A DNA stretch of 64,000 bases from Panicum virgatum (GCF_016808335.1 NC_053139.1:16820782-16884781); one strand, 5' to 3'. Shown: positions 21,466-33,299, counted from the stretch's first letter. Notes: generated from the sequence alone by a model not told the origin. A program made the numbers and translations.

Positions 21466-22849
21466 GAGTCACCTCCTGAAAAGGGTCATTATCATAGGTT
21501 TAGTCTGGGTGCTAGTCTTAGTTATTTCGTTTAGGTTTAGGTCAGTTTAGTTGCGCCCCAGTTTTTTATTCATTCAGGATTGTGAACTTTGGCACCCCGG
21601 TGTTAATGCCGGCAGAGCCCCATTATCTTTCATATTTGGTTTGTTTTGTCTATGATCGAAGAGCAGGTTGAAAACAAGTGTGGGGAGGAGATCCTATGAC
21701 GCTACACATCCACGATCACATTCACACGTCACGAGAACCTCCCGCTCTGACTCCTGAGTTTGCACTACCTCACTTGTTTCCTCCCTTTAGCATTTCTAAA
21801 ACATGAGTATATCCTTTCAAATATCTTGAATCTGTTTAAGAAATCTGCTAACCGGAGTTCTTGATAGATGCCTTGCATAAATGTTTTTCATGCTACGCTT
21901 AAGTTTGTGAACCATATCTTATAGGACCCCATGATGCTTAGTTGTTGACTAACATGATATGCCTGGTTTAAAGTTGTTCGTCTCTCTCGTGTTGACCAGT
22001 CTGGGAATTTTATTTATAAAAACAAAATTGAGTTCATGGTCTTCCTCTTTACCCTCTATCCTACCAGAGCCATATGCTACCTTCCAATTGAAAAATCCCA
22101 TGCTATGTCTCTTGTCTACATGTTGAGCTTGATCAAATTTTGTGACCCATCATGGTTCTACTTTGTTTATGCTCTTGATTAAAGGTTATACGTTCAGATG
22201 AACCTCATGCTCCTTAAATACTATCTGACAATAGTATTCAAAAAAAAAGAAAGAAAAGAGATGAAAAGATGGCATGCCAAAGAAGCATGACCCAAAAAAG
22301 AGAGAGAGAGAGAGAGAGAAAAGATGGCATGCCAAAGAAGCATGACCCAGCAAATAAAGTCAGACATGAGAAGGAGCATGTATTTATCTGTGCACTAACC
22401 TAATCAGTTCGTAGATGTGAGTACCAACCTATGGATCCAATTTTTGACCTTGCGACAGATTTGAGTCAAGCAGATGTCATTCTACCTCATTCATCAAAAC
22501 TCCACATATACCATCAGAGCCAGTGAGGTAAAATAGGGAATAAGTGTTAGTAAAGAAGTAATGAGCAATTCTGAGAGACCCATGGAAGAGAGTGAGACCA
22601 TAAACATCTTTTTCTATAAAAATTCTTTCAAAAAAATCTCCAATTCTGGCAGCATGACAAGATGATACTTGAAGCCAAGATCATTTCGTTCTTCAACAAC
22701 TCAAGATATCATGGTAGACAGATTCAAGTTCACAAGCAAGAGCAAGGTATGGAACAACTTTTGTGCAGGATATTCTATCAAGAAGCTACCGCTTCACCTC
22801 AGTCCTGACCTTTACTCGGGACGAGCAAAGGGCCAAGTGTGGGGGATCT
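21466..22849 (+). other. 3' non-coding region of element C
   Basis: No coding support. Contains a tandem duplication of about 55 bp (22268-22350) holding GATGGCATGCCAAAGAAGCA and an (AG)n run (22301-22320), the same motif as in B. The tract GTGTGGGGAGGAGATCC at about 21680-21696 resembles an internal polypurine tract. The true tract GTGTGGGGGATC lies at about 22837-22848. Confidence 0.65.
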
Positions 22850-24133
22850 TGTTGACGGTCACTAACGACCAAATTTGACCGTCAACTCCTACACAAAAAG
22901 GAACCAAAATGTGGAATAAATGCTAGGATAGATTTATTTACTAACAGATTCCACATATGATGTTCTAGAATGTGTGGAGGTGATTTCTAGCTAATTTTGC
23001 AGTATAATGGTGCGGTTTGATGCAAGACACGACGTTCCAGCGAATCGGGATGCGACACGTGTCAGAATATGGAGTAGAGGGCCCACCAGAGCAAGAAACC
23101 AACAGTACAAAAGCCAATACTCGTGCCAATGACAAGTGGGCCCTGGAAGAAACCCATGGACCAAAATGGAAGGTCGGTGGGCCCACTGGGAGGCCGGCCG
23201 ACTTGCTGGTCGGCCGACCTGCCCGTGGGCCCCACCGACTTAAGCTGGACACGTGGAGAAAGCTTATTGGATGAGTATGTCGGTGTGCCAAAGATCAGCT
23301 GCAGATGACGCCTCCCTTGGCCGTGGCTCCCTCCTATAAATATAGAGGGGGTGAAGAAATGACACACAAAACACACCAGACAACTCAACTCACCTTCTCC
23401 CTTGGAGCTTGAGGCCTTCATCCTAGATGCTTAGGTGGACTAGGAGGTGTAGAAGAAGAGGAGAAGAGTGAGGAGGAGTCGGGGAAGTGTCGGGTCTGTC
23501 GGCACTCTTCTCCACTTGTACCTCGACGGATGCTTATTTGGTTGTAAGTGTTCGAGAATTTCTTTGTTTGTTATTTAGAATTAGAGTTTAGATCGCAAGT
23601 TATCATCTCTGCCTTATATTAGTTGATGTGTATGCTAGTGAGTAGCATTTGATCTTAGCTTAAGACTCTGGATAGAAAAGCGTAGTCTTGGCCAAGGCTA
23701 AGGTTAGTAGGGAAAGGCGTAGACGTGGTGTCTAGGCTGGACTATACCACTCAGTTGTCCAATAGTCCCATGGTTTGTAGAGGCAGATGGCAGGTGGTGA
23801 CAGTCGTATTGGAGCCCTAGTAATCCTCCACGTTCGGATATTGGATAGAGCACTAATATTGGAGCTATCGGCTTGTTTAAGTCGGTCGATACCTTCAGCT
23901 TGAAGTATAACGGCGACGTGATCTCTTCTTCTAGGCATAGATTCTAGATATAGAAAGTCTTCTCTTCTATCTTCTCCACACCGGCGTGTGTGTGTCCTTG
24001 GATGAGCCTGAACCCGTAGATAGTGTACTCACGTTCATTAGTGGATACGTTACCCTGGAATACTCTTGGGTGAAAGCTACAGCGGTATCCATGCGCTTGC
24101 AGACTTTATTCGTGACGTTGCAAAATACCAACA
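22850..24133 (+). repeat. 3' LTR of element C
   Basis: 1284 bp, TGTTGACGGTC to ATACCAACA, aligned with 14887-16164. The palindrome pair is at about 23191-23225, TATA at about 23333-23345. Confidence 0.9.
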
Positions 24134-24301
24134 CGTATCGCCTAATTCGGCTCAATCGGCCTTCACGCTCTCCACGCTCGCCACGCTCGCCACGTTCCAC
24201 GGCTTTCAGGCGCCCCCGTTATACTCGAGGGGGTTTTGCCAATGTATATGTACACCAGTTGAAGAGGAATACAATTGTGCTTTGCATTCTCATCTCGTTC
24301 A
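24134..24301 (+). repeat. 3' LTR of Copia A, right piece
   Basis: Follows the CGTAT target duplication of C and matches 6160-6302, for example CTCGAGGGGGTTTT and ATGTACACCAGTTGAAGAGG. Ends CTCATCTCGTTCA at 24301. Confidence 0.75.
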
Positions 24302-24324
24302 CTCCAAATTAACCTCTCGGCCAC

Positions 24325-26191
24325 TGTTGGTGTTTCTTATGCTCAATAGAATATAGATTCTGCAAGCGCACAGAATCACCGCTGTAGGACTTCACCTTGG
24401 AGTATTCTAGAGTATCGTAATTTCCACTGGGAAAAACTATGGTAAAGAGTATCGAAGAATCGAATGACAAACTTTACTAGAGATATCAACCGACTAATTT
24501 AGTGGGGGTAAGCCTGATAGATAGATAAGATAAGGGCCAAGAAATGACCGTCTGACACAGGAGACTCTAATCCTTAGAGAGGTAAGCAGCTAGGAGGACA
24601 ACGAGCGAGAAAGACTCCTAAAACACTTCTAAACTACCGAGCTAGCCTCTCTGGACTAAACCTTGCTTCTAACTAGTTATCGGGAACCTAGAGCTTACTT
24701 CGGCGGCCTCAGGGAAGGACTCAGACTGGGGTGAGAAGGAGTCCAACGGCAGTCGGCACTACTGCTATAAAAACACCCGAATGTGGTGGACTACTGATAA
24801 TGGACAGGGCTGTCACCACCTGCCGCCTACCACAATGGTACCGTGGGGTGGAACACACTTTCTAGCTAACATTAAGCTTGGACACCACGTCCGTACTCGG
24901 TGTTAGGATTTCTCTTGTCGCGAACAAGAGAAATCCCCCTCAACCTAGGGACCTAACTTGAGTTCCCTAGTCCGGGCGAGAAAACCCGTAAGGTAAGATC
25001 CCGATAAACAAGAAAGATACAAAGCCTAAGCTAAAGGAACTTCCTTCCGCACACAAGCAAGATAACTTGAGAAGATAAATAATGCGAAAAGTAAAGCTGA
25101 CTCAAAAAGATAAAGAAGATAACTATATTGATAAATATCAAAGGAAAAGATACAAGAGCTTATACCGACTTCCGATGACGACTCCGGAATCCCGAGACAA
25201 GCTCGCCTCGACTCTAACTCCCAACTACCTAACCTACTCTAGAAAGTAAAAGTGAGAGAAGAGAGACCTCCTTTTGGTGTGTGTTGAGAGTGAGGGTGTT
25301 GCTCTCTATTTATACTAGCTAGAGGTCAGTATTTGGCCGAGGCGTCGGTTGTACGCAAGAGGGTCGGTTGACGTAGCTTCCACACGAAGCTGAGGCTGAG
25401 ATGCTACAAAGTGGGGCTGACCGGCCTCCCCTAGGCTGGCCGGCCTGGGATTCTTGCCATTTGGCGCCGACCTTCTCGTGGACGCTCCTGATCTTCTCTA
25501 GATGACAGTGTAGGTTGCTTGGCTTCAATGCTGAAAATTGTAGGCCGGCCGGCCTGGAGTTGGCACATCTCGGCCCTTCATTTCACTGACGTCTTGATCA
25601 AATGGTGCATGAAGTCCATAGTGGTGCTCCGGGCCAAAAGATCTCTGCAAGTGCTGCAAATGGGTCCTTTAATCTATGTGCTAGGCCTTTCAGTCATAAC
25701 TTTTGTATTTGCTTGTATATCCAATGCATAGGGGTCCATTGGAGGGTCCCTAATGGTCTTGTGGCAAGGCAAGATGTGTTTGGCAAAGGTGCCGGGCCGG
25801 CCGGCCTAGGTGAGGCCGGCCGGCCTGCAACCTCTGCACAACCCGAGTCCGGAACTTGTAATTTGCATAACTTTTGCGTCCCGACTCCAAATTGGGTGAA
25901 CCAAGTGTCCAATTCGATCATTTCAACAAGCTCTTCAACATGGCAATGTAAAATTTGGCATTTGACAATGTTTATAATGGTGTCATATTATATCCATGCT
26001 TCACCATCCTTGTAGATGCTCCATTTAATGTTATTTCTTGCATATTCTGAGCATAATCCTGCAAAACATCTCAAACCATCAGAACTTGTGGAATTTGTTA
26101 GAAATAGGTAAAATATGTGTGGAACATGGTGCAAGACTCAATTTATTTCCGAGAAGTTGATGGTCAGAATGGAAAATAATGGCCGTCAACA
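24325..26191 (-). repeat. 3' LTR of element G
   Basis: 1867 bp, TGTTGGTGTT to GGCCGTCAACA on plus. More diverged than the B/E group but it keeps the same landmarks: a 7-bp-stem U5 hairpin at 24356-24377, block GGACAGGGCTGTCACCACCT at about 24802-24821, TATA (CTCTATTTATACTAG, about 25304-25318), and GGCCGGCCGGCCT motifs at about 25435, 25541 and 25795-25827. Confidence 0.75.
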
Positions 26192-26205
26192 CCTCCTCCC
26201 CCCAA
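26192..26205 (-). promoter_or_regulatory. Polypurine tract of element G
   Basis: GCTTGGGGGGAGGAGG on the minus strand directly before the LTR start TGTTGACGG. Confidence 0.7.
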
Positions 26206-28010
26206 GCTTAAACTTGTGCTCGTCCTCGAGCAAAGCTAAGGCTGAGCATCGGTGGATTAGGAGTTGCATCAATGCTCATACCCCGTAAATACCTTGTGCT
26301 CAACATATTACTCTAACCCATATGTACTGTGAATGAGTTGGATCATACTATGGTTTCTGGTAGATGGTGCTCTGGCATTTCATCCCTCGTCTTGGGTGGT
26401 TGAGAGAGTGAACAACCTTTACCGGAATATTTCCTGCTTCCTATTCAGGTTCCTATCTCGAAATATTTTCAAGTTTTCAAAAAGTGGTTTAAGATTCCCC
26501 AAATGGTACTCTCAAGTGCTCAAGGTGTATGATCCTCACCATGATCAGAAATTTTGACCAACTTCTTCCTACGCTAAGGCTGATATGTGGAGTTTTAGGT
26601 AGAAAGAGTGCAGCGTACCTTGGTTACTTGTGTTGCCGAGCCGAACAGTGGTTCGCAAGAGATATGCACTCGATCAAATCCCAATCTTATGGGAGGTAAA
26701 ATGTTCAGGGGAGAGGGAGGAAATGGACTCACACTTAGAAAAAAAAATTGGTCTTTTATTTGAGCTCCTTATTTCAACTCTCTAGAGTGGAGGTATGGGT
26801 CTTGTCTCTTTTTTTTGCTGTAGTTTGTTTTTTTAAGAAGATGACTCGTACTCCATAATGATAGAGTCATTGGAAGGGAGCATTTCTTGGATAGACCATT
26901 TGAGATGGATAGGCTCACTATGGAGATTTTTGGTTTTGTTGTGAGGAGAATTGTCTGGCGAAGGAGGATATCAATACCCGGAGTAGGTAATTGACATGCC
27001 AGACATTTGAGGCTAGCAAACAATGGGTACGCAAAGGAGATAGATCGGTAGATGACAAGTACCTCCCTCGAACGGACTCACCATTCGGCAAAGCTCAAAA
27101 TAACTCAAGATAGCTTATATCGGTTCATATGATAGAACATTATGGCTCTGGGTAGGACATGTATACCAAAGGGGAAATCTTTACCATATTTTACTTTAAA
27201 GAAATTCAGAGAGGTTCCCTACTAGAGAAAGCAGTTTTATTCCGGTTCGGGCTATCTCAAATCTCACAACAACTTAGACTTGGAAATCAAGCTCATACTC
27301 CCACTCAAACCAAAATTTTAGTGATATTTCCATGAGCTAACATTTCAAGTATTAAGAGAGTAAAAAGTTGTATACGAGGTACTTGCAAAGCATGGACAGG
27401 GCAACTATTCATCATCTCCATGATAAGAGCTTACACGGATTTCCACACATATGTGTTAGGAGTTTTATTCAAAGCATGAAACATTTTTTTGTATTTTATT
27501 TATTTATTTTGTTTTTTATTTTATTCTCTTTTTTTTGAATGACTCAAACTAACTATTTTTTTAGGACACAAGATGAAAGGACAGGTCAGATGACTTATCT
27601 GGATACATTGGCATCCCCCCAAGCTTGAATGAAGCTCAGTAGGTCTACCATCTTGGCCGATTTTTTTTTTGTATGCAATGTAAAATTGAAAGAATGCATT
27701 TGCGAAAATTTAAACATGCCATGATGTGAAAGGGAAAACTTATGCAAGAATATAAACTATCCTATTTGCAAATGCAGGAGTGGATAACTACCATGTACCT
27801 CATGGCAAGGGCTCGAGTTTCTCGTCTCGAGCGAGACTATCCATACCTTGGGTTTGGTCATCGTCACGTGATGGAGAAATTGGTGGAGACGCTTTCTTCC
27901 ACCATAGGCAGAGTTACTTCGATCTCTTTCTTCCCAAATTCTAGAAATTTTTTACATTGGATATTCCGTTTCGCGTTCCGTTGGTTATACACCTTGATCT
28001 CCTCCCGAGT
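26206..28010 (-). other. 3' non-coding region of element G
   Basis: AT-rich, with homopolymer runs (26738-26747, 27480-27535, 27660-27670). No protein support; scattered words shared with the 3' regions of B and C (for example TTATGGCTCTGGGTAGGACA near 27140). Confidence 0.6.
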
Positions 28011-29212
28011 TCAAAGATTCTCCACGAATTCGATGAGGGTAGAGTTGGATGGGGTATATGGCTTCTCCAGCTCTTTCACGGATTCCTTTCGGTTGAAACT
28101 TTTGATCTGTGAGCATTGTTCATCCTTCAGTCTGAAGCCAAATCTCTCCTTCTGCCAATTGATGTTGAGTTGGATTACTCCAACTCCCGCATCAATGTGT
28201 GCGGTTTTCATACTCAAGAATGGCCACCCCAATATGAGAGAGATCTTGGTGTCGACTTCCATATCGAGAATGAAGAAATCAATGGGGACAAAGAAATTCC
28301 GTATTTTCACCGGAATATCCTTGGCCATCCCCGTGAGATGACGAACCCATTGGTCTGTTAGCTGAAAACACGTGGCAGTAGGAGCTTATCATAAATTACC
28401 TTTGGCATGATGCTGATGCTTGCTCGCAGATCGCAAAGAGCGTGCTTAAAGTGTTGAGTTCCGATGGAACATGTGATGGTGGGGCATCCTAGTTTCTTCT
28501 TCTTCTCCAGGAGAGGGTTGAGTACAGCTGTGCTACACTCACCCGCAAGCTGCACGACCTCGGTGGTCAGCAGGTCCCTCTTATTGCCAAGGATATCCTT
28601 GAGATACTTGGTGTACGTGGGCACCTGCACGGTATCAAGAAGTGGTGTGTTTCCATAAAGCTTCTTAATTACCTCGACGAACTTGCCGAATTGCTCGTCG
28701 GCCACCGGCCTCCTTTTCCACTCTAGAAACGGGAAGGCGGTTGTATCGTGATAGTCCCATGAAGTTCTAGGGGCTTCCACGGGGTCTTCCTGGGTAGCAA
28801 TGGTGTTGGATTCTTTTGGCCTCCAACACCCCGTCTTCAGCATCAGTATTCCTAGCAGTTACGGTCTTTTGCCGTGTTCCTACATCCTGCAGAAGAGGTG
28901 GTTTCTGTGCGGATTGTCTTGCCCGCACAGTTACCGCATTCACACTTTCTTTTGGGTTCACTCCCGGTTGCTCGGGTAGGTCCCCTGTATTATGGTTACG
29001 ACAGGATGAGGCTAGCTGAGTTACTTTAGTTTCTATCAATTCTTTGAAACTCAACTGATTTTTAATAACAAAGTTAACCCCATCTAGTTGCATAGCCAAA
29101 GATTCAAGAATTTTATCATTAGCAAGAAATTTCTCACTAATGTTGTCATTCATTTGTTTTTGGCCGTACATGATGTCTTTAAACGAGGGCTGAAAACTGT
29201 TATTATAACTAT
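28011..29212 (-). pseudogene. Gag-protease fragments of element G
   Basis: Three overlapping frames, so frameshifted. First (28767-29171): SFKELIETKVTQLA and the linker before protease, matching the KNQLSFNKVLETQLAQLAA region of B. Second (28358-28843): KHALCDLRASISIMPK, the retropepsin site with Gly replaced by Arg (DLGAS to DLRAS), which should abolish activity. Third (28011-28328): IDFFILDMEVDTKISLILGWPFL, the second protease motif. No zinc knuckle lies in the surviving part. Nothing beyond protease is present. Confidence 0.75.
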
Positions 29213-29872
29213 TCAGTTACTTCACAATGGCACAAAATGGTTGTGAATAGTTATCGTAGTTGTGTTCCAGTAGCCCAGTTAGCTGCTTTGTTGACACATT
29301 CGATCCATTCATTGTCGTCATCAAGAAAACCCATTGCCTGGCATGCTTCTTAAGATGTTGCATGTACAACTCCAGCCACTGTTTTTATGTCTTCATATGA
29401 TGTGTATCCTTCGATAGTGTTTAGCAGCATCCGGGGGTAGTACCTTTCTCCACTTTTTGGATGTGCATAGTAGATCCTTCCTATTGCATATCCTTGTTTT
29501 CTTTTTTTCTCATTTCTTTTCTTTTGCTTTCCATACCCATCTAGTAGGGAAATCTGCATATGTCAACTCTCTTGCTTCTTCATGCTGTTTATTTGCCTCC
29601 ATCCATTTAGTGAACTTAGTTTCCTTCACTCTCTCCCTTATGACTATGCTTCTTATATCAGTAGAGTCTAAGATAACTTGTTGTTCATTCTCGAGATGGA
29701 AATTCAGCCTCTCGATGGGTGGATCTCGATAGTTGAGTTCAAACTGGAATAGTCTCCAACATGCCTCAGTTGTTGATATGTATCTCATCTCTAAGTATTT
29801 CTTGATCTCGTCAGTTTCATTTTTTGACGTGTTTTCTTTGAGTTGGACACACACACACACACCAATTTTGTC
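29213..29872 (-). pseudogene. Helitron Rep/helicase fragment
   Basis: Two minus-strand segments read through as one protein: YLEMRYISTTEACWRLFQFE and IERLNFHLENEQQVI (29510-29860), then GYAIGRIYYAHPKSGERYYP, RMLLNTIEGYTSYEDI and, after a stop, EACQAMGFLDDDNEWIE to about 29213. This is the region of Helitron proteins between the Rep domain and the Pif1-like helicase. A frameshift near 29530 and at least two stops show decay. It joins gypsy element G directly at 29212. Neither the Rep HUH motifs nor the helicase Walker boxes are in the window, nor a clear 3' hairpin-CTRR end. Confidence 0.8.
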
Positions 29873-30719
29873 TGTTGCAACGTATGGACATATTTGCCTA
29901 GTATGAGTAAAAGTTGAGGTGAAATCAAACCCTAAAAAAGAAATAAATATGCAGACAAACCCTTAATCTCTATGGTTCGAGCTGAATTTATTTGGGTAGT
30001 TCATATAGATTTGTAGCAGGCATGCTAGTAGCTTGTGATCTCAGATTCTCAGTATTGCTTTCATTCATCATGTAATTTGACTGTGATAGTCTTTTTTAGA
30101 GTTCCAGGTACAAGGCCCTGGCCAATTATGTGTTGGGACAAATTTCCGCTCGTGGGTAAAAAAAATCCCCTCGTTGTGCTCGCCGCAAGGCTTGGCCCTC
30201 TCGGGCATGGGCCAGGGTGCGGGAGTTTTTCCGCGGCCAGGTGAAGCTGTAGTCACTTCCTCTTAATGAAAAACGGTGGGGTCCGTTCACACCCCCCGCC
30301 CCGGCTGCGTTTTTTTAAGATTTCTTCAAAAATTTTCCTTGAGCCAGCAGCTGCAAAGAGGAGCACCAAGTCTGATGTTTCTGCACGTGAACAAGAACTT
30401 GAGTCTGAAGTTGAGAGTCAGAAGCAGGGTGGTAATCAGAAGCAAGTAGCAAATCTTAGCTTACCAGGATGAGTTGCATTCTTTGAGATTTTAATACTGT
30501 AACATGTACCTGTCTAGAATTTTGCAATTGTGGAGTACTATATGGCTATCTAAGATTGATTATGAATTATTTGATTTTAAATTTTCTTTGGGCCATTTGG
30601 GCTGTCAATTGGGCCTTTTTGGGCTAAATGGGCATATATTGTTTAAAGGTATTGTTGTATATTCTATTGGTCCAATCCAAAATTAAGTGGGCCTAGCCTA
30701 AAACAAATTGGCCCCGTTA
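29873..30719. other. Unclassified repeat-like DNA with a possible captured coding scrap
   Basis: (AC)n repeat at about 29848-29861. A GC-rich stretch at 30105-30250 looks retroelement-derived. On the plus strand at about 30340-30472 a frame reads EPAAAKRSTKSDVSARE followed by a charged, possibly coiled-coil tail to a TGA; too short to identify and possibly an exon fragment of the adjoining CACTA element. Confidence 0.3.
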
Positions 30720-31112
30720 ATGGTTTGCCGGGCTGCTAAACTTTTATGATGAATCAAATCGTCACAAAGGGACTGCCACGTGACATCCTAATCATCGACA
30801 TGTCAGGTAAGGTTAAAATTTTGTGACATTTTCTGTCCTAGGTGGCACTAGCATAGTCAGCCATGACATTGATTCCATGACTTTTTTAGGCTCCGTAATG
30901 ACGAAAAGCAAGCGTCACAAGTTATTGACACTGTAATGATCGTCACAAAATTTGTGACAAAGAAACATCTTGTCGCAGAAGACCTTTTATGACATGGTAT
31001 AGGCGACGGATCGATTTTCGTCACGCAAGTGTCACAGATTATGATTGATGACGAAAATGCCACTTTTAGTGACATAAATGAAACGTCGCAGAAGCCCATA
31101 TATGTTGTAGTG
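30720..31112. mobile_element. CACTA-type DNA transposon terminus
   Basis: The right border reads TTGTAGTG (31105-31112), the complement of CACTACAA, the hallmark end of En/Spm (CACTA) elements; ATG follows as a possible 3-bp target duplication. Inside lie repeated CGTCACAAA/TTTGTGACG words in both orientations (for example 30757, 30818, 30920, 30945), like the subterminal repeats where CACTA transposases bind. No opposite CACTA end was found to the left, so this is a truncated copy of unknown original length. Confidence 0.6.
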
Positions 31113-31639
31113 ATGATAGAGTTGATTGCTTAATAATATTACAAGTTAGCTTAATGAACAAAGTTCACAAAAAACTCATCAAATTTATGTCAAGGCATGC
31201 TCGAGATGAGATGCATCCGGCCTTGAATCTATAACTATTTCTGTGGCACGTATGGTTTCCACCTAAACTTTTGGTTTGGTCTGCTTGATGTCATTGACAG
31301 GTAGACTTTAGTTTATTTGGTGTGCGAGTCGGACCAGCCCTCCGTCCATGACTTGATCACGTAGACCCTTACAAATTAACATACAGAGAACTACACGTAT
31401 TTGATACTTATACCAACTTTGCTATAGTAACAACGCACGGGCATATTTACCTAGTCAATATTTAATTCCTTATCGAGTTAGTTCTTTCAGCATTTTTCTA
31501 CCAAATGTTTTTTTACATTTACATAGGGATATTTCTTTTTCCAGTACGGAAACAACCACGTTATACATTTTCGGTCTGTTATGTACACAGCAGGGATACA
31601 ATAGGTTGAAACAACGAATAATGAAATAATATCGCTTAG
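31113..31639. other. Intergenic sequence without recognised content
   Basis: AT-rich; I see no coding, repeat or terminal motif that can be supported. Confidence 0.5.
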
Positions 31640-32250
31640 TATATACATCAAAGAATTGTTATTAATCCTACATTCTGGAAACATGATCCGGAGAGAAAAT
31701 TGTAGTCTCATGGAGAAAAAGGAAAAAAAATTGCTTCTATCGCTAATCATTTACCGTGGATAGAAGCATATTTCCTTCTGCTCCTTCAACATTCTGTTAA
31801 GGCTTCGGCTGCGCGTCCTAGGCCTCCGATCCTTCTCCTGCCTTGTTCACCAGTGATGTGAATTGGGAAATGGGCAGGCCTGTTGTAGTGGTCAAGTATT
31901 TATGCTTAATTAGTGCGGGCCATTTCGTAGCCTCCGATGTGGTTATTTATATATAGGTGAGAACTAGGAATCTTCATTTTGAGAGTTCATGGATCAGCAG
32001 AGGAAGCAAGGTTTGAATGATCAATGAGGCGTGCAACTTTACCTCCTTCAAGTTTAAGGGTTAGTTGTACTCTGAATTTAGGACACCTCATAGTCTTTGA
32101 TTGCAGGGAAAGTATTTGACCAAGGCATAAAAGACAGACAGTTCGGCGTTCCTTCTCTTTCTCAACCTTAATTTTTGTGTGTGCAAAGCTTTCAGTCAAC
32201 TGGCTTGGGCGCCAATTTAGTGGATTAGTAGAAGCATCCATTTAATCTGT
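31640..32250 (-). pseudogene. Decayed DVL/RTFL small-peptide locus (diverged copy of 38670-39345)
   Basis: Aligns patchily but in order with 38670-39345: CTGCTCCTTCAA, CTTGTTCA, the TATA region, AATCTTCATTTTGA, TTTGATTGCAG and TTTCAG..CAACT. On the minus strand the core at 31751-31792 reads MLKEQKEICFYPR-stop, where the intact paralogue reads [14 protein letters not shown], so the conserved domain is lost after KEQK. No upstream in-frame start remains. A TATA-like box (CTATATATAAAT on minus, 31945-31956) survives at the matching place. It is interpreted as a dead tandem paralogue. Confidence 0.65.
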
Positions 32251-32848
32251 TGATGTGCCAATGTTCTATATTGGGTGCCATTGTTCTCAGCAAATAAGGA
32301 GTTATTGGCCAGAGTTGGATGCTTCATGACTAATAAATCAGCAGCCTGTAAGTTTAGTCCCACTTCAGGAACTGATATTGGAGGATTATAAGTACTACTT
32401 CGCGTTTACTCCAATGAGCTTAAAATATAAGAAACGTGAACGACCAAAGTGGCCAATCATTTCTGCTTCTATTTGCTTCCTAGTTATCAGATTCTTTTTA
32501 TTCATGTCAATAGATGTGATAATGAGTATCCACGTTTGTTGGACGATAAGGCTGCCGAGAGCTCTATACTGATTTGGTTTGGCTGATTGGCTCTAGACAG
32601 TGGCGTAGCAAGGTATTTGCACGGTATTCATTGTAAAAAAAATGTGCAAAGCAATACCACACAGCCAGGAAGTTGCCTGGTTGCGCTAAATTTAGATTGA
32701 TGGAGGCATACTTGAGCTGGACTAATACATGTATATACCAAAGTACAGCCATTTTTTGCAAAAAAAATCTTTAAGAGAAATTTTATAATGATTGAAAAAA
32801 ATAGGAGTCGTCCATCTGATAAAATCATATGGTAGTGAAGGTAGGAAG
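32251..32848. other. Intergenic sequence left of the Tork Copia
   Basis: No supported gene or repeat. The last bases (GGAAG, 32844-32848) are the target duplication of the Copia insertion. Confidence 0.5.
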
Positions 32849-33169
32849 TGTTAGAAGCGACGGCGAACAAAACGATGAAAAATAGAAAGATCGAACCGTA
32901 GAAAGACACGAGGATTTAACGTGGAAAACCCCTCCAATGCGAAGGGTAAAAACCACGGGCGCCAGCCAGCAAGAACTTCACTATATCGGGTGTTTGTGTA
33001 CAACGCCTAGCGGCGGCTTACAAGAGGAATAATAGGATTGATATTCTCCGGTGAAGCCTATGGGTTAGATATATAGGAGAGTCACGTGGTCTCCTCAACT
33101 TCTACTAGCAATGTGGGATTAAAAGTTTGCACCACATGGGCCTTAATGGTCCTAGCCCAAATTCCAACA
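32849..33169 (-). repeat. 3' LTR of the Tork Copia
   Basis: 321 bp, TGTTAGAAGCG to AATTCCAACA on plus. Has a TATA-like GTTAGATATATAGG region (about 33064-33077). Its left 83 bp match each arm of the palindrome at 37350-37527. Confidence 0.85.
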
Positions 33170-33181
33170 ATCTCCCATCAG
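33170..33181 (-). promoter_or_regulatory. Polypurine tract of the Tork Copia
   Basis: Minus strand CTGATGGGAGAT immediately precedes the LTR start TGTTGGAATT. Confidence 0.7.
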
Positions 33182-33299
33182 AATTTGGATCACAATATAA
33201 CATACTCCACCTTGAGACAAATTCCTTCTTGTAGCATATCAAAATCATCACCTGAACACAACAAAGAACAGAACTTCTGGCGCCAAATAGCCTCTTGGG

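Larger units (their letters stand above)
14887..24133 (+). mobile_element. Element C: complete but mutated Athila-lineage gypsy retrotransposon with a 3' extra ORF
   Basis: 9247 bp. LTRs 14887-16164 and 22850-24133, tRNA-Asp primer site 16172-16189, polypurine tract about 22838-22848. Target duplication CATAT (14882-14886) versus CGTAT (24134-24138), one transition apart. Interior order: short gag, protease-like, RT-RNase H, integrase, spacer, extra ORF (20683-21465), long 3' non-coding region. The RNase H end ([20 protein letters not shown], then [12 protein letters not shown]) is diagnostic of Athila. The first roughly 225 bp of the two LTRs differ at about 18 positions, so it seems older than B. 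Confidence 0.9.
6084..24301 (+). mobile_element. Element A: internally deleted Copia retrotransposon, split by B and C
   Basis: Plus-strand Copia with short LTRs of about 219 bp (6084-6302, and the 3' LTR in two pieces 14812-14886 and 24134-24301), a tRNA-iMet primer site at 6303 and a polypurine tract near 14796-14806. Only about 1.6 kb of internal coding remains: a gag start fused to RT and RNase H. Element B interrupts the RNase H region, and element C interrupts the 3' LTR. No matching target duplication was found at the outer ends (left CAACG, right CTCCA), so the outermost bases of the LTRs are uncertain. Confidence 0.8.
24325..29212 (-). mobile_element. Element G: Athila-like gag-protease element, 5' part lost at a Helitron junction
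   Basis: Minus-strand element. The 3' LTR is 24325-26191, the polypurine tract follows at 26192-26205, then about 1.8 kb of non-coding sequence and gag-protease fragments (28011-29171). At about 29212 the gypsy sequence stops abruptly and Helitron helicase coding begins; the gag N-terminus, leader and 5' LTR are missing. No RT or integrase motif was seen, the same truncated layout as B. Confidence 0.75.

Noticed and set aside
6084..24301. A target-site duplication for Copia element A
   Set aside because: Flanks CAACG and CTCCA do not match; LTR ends are too uncertain to claim one.
27742..28361. Plus-strand frames of 199 and 81 residues
   Set aside because: They are antisense to the clearly recognisable gag-protease fragments of element G.
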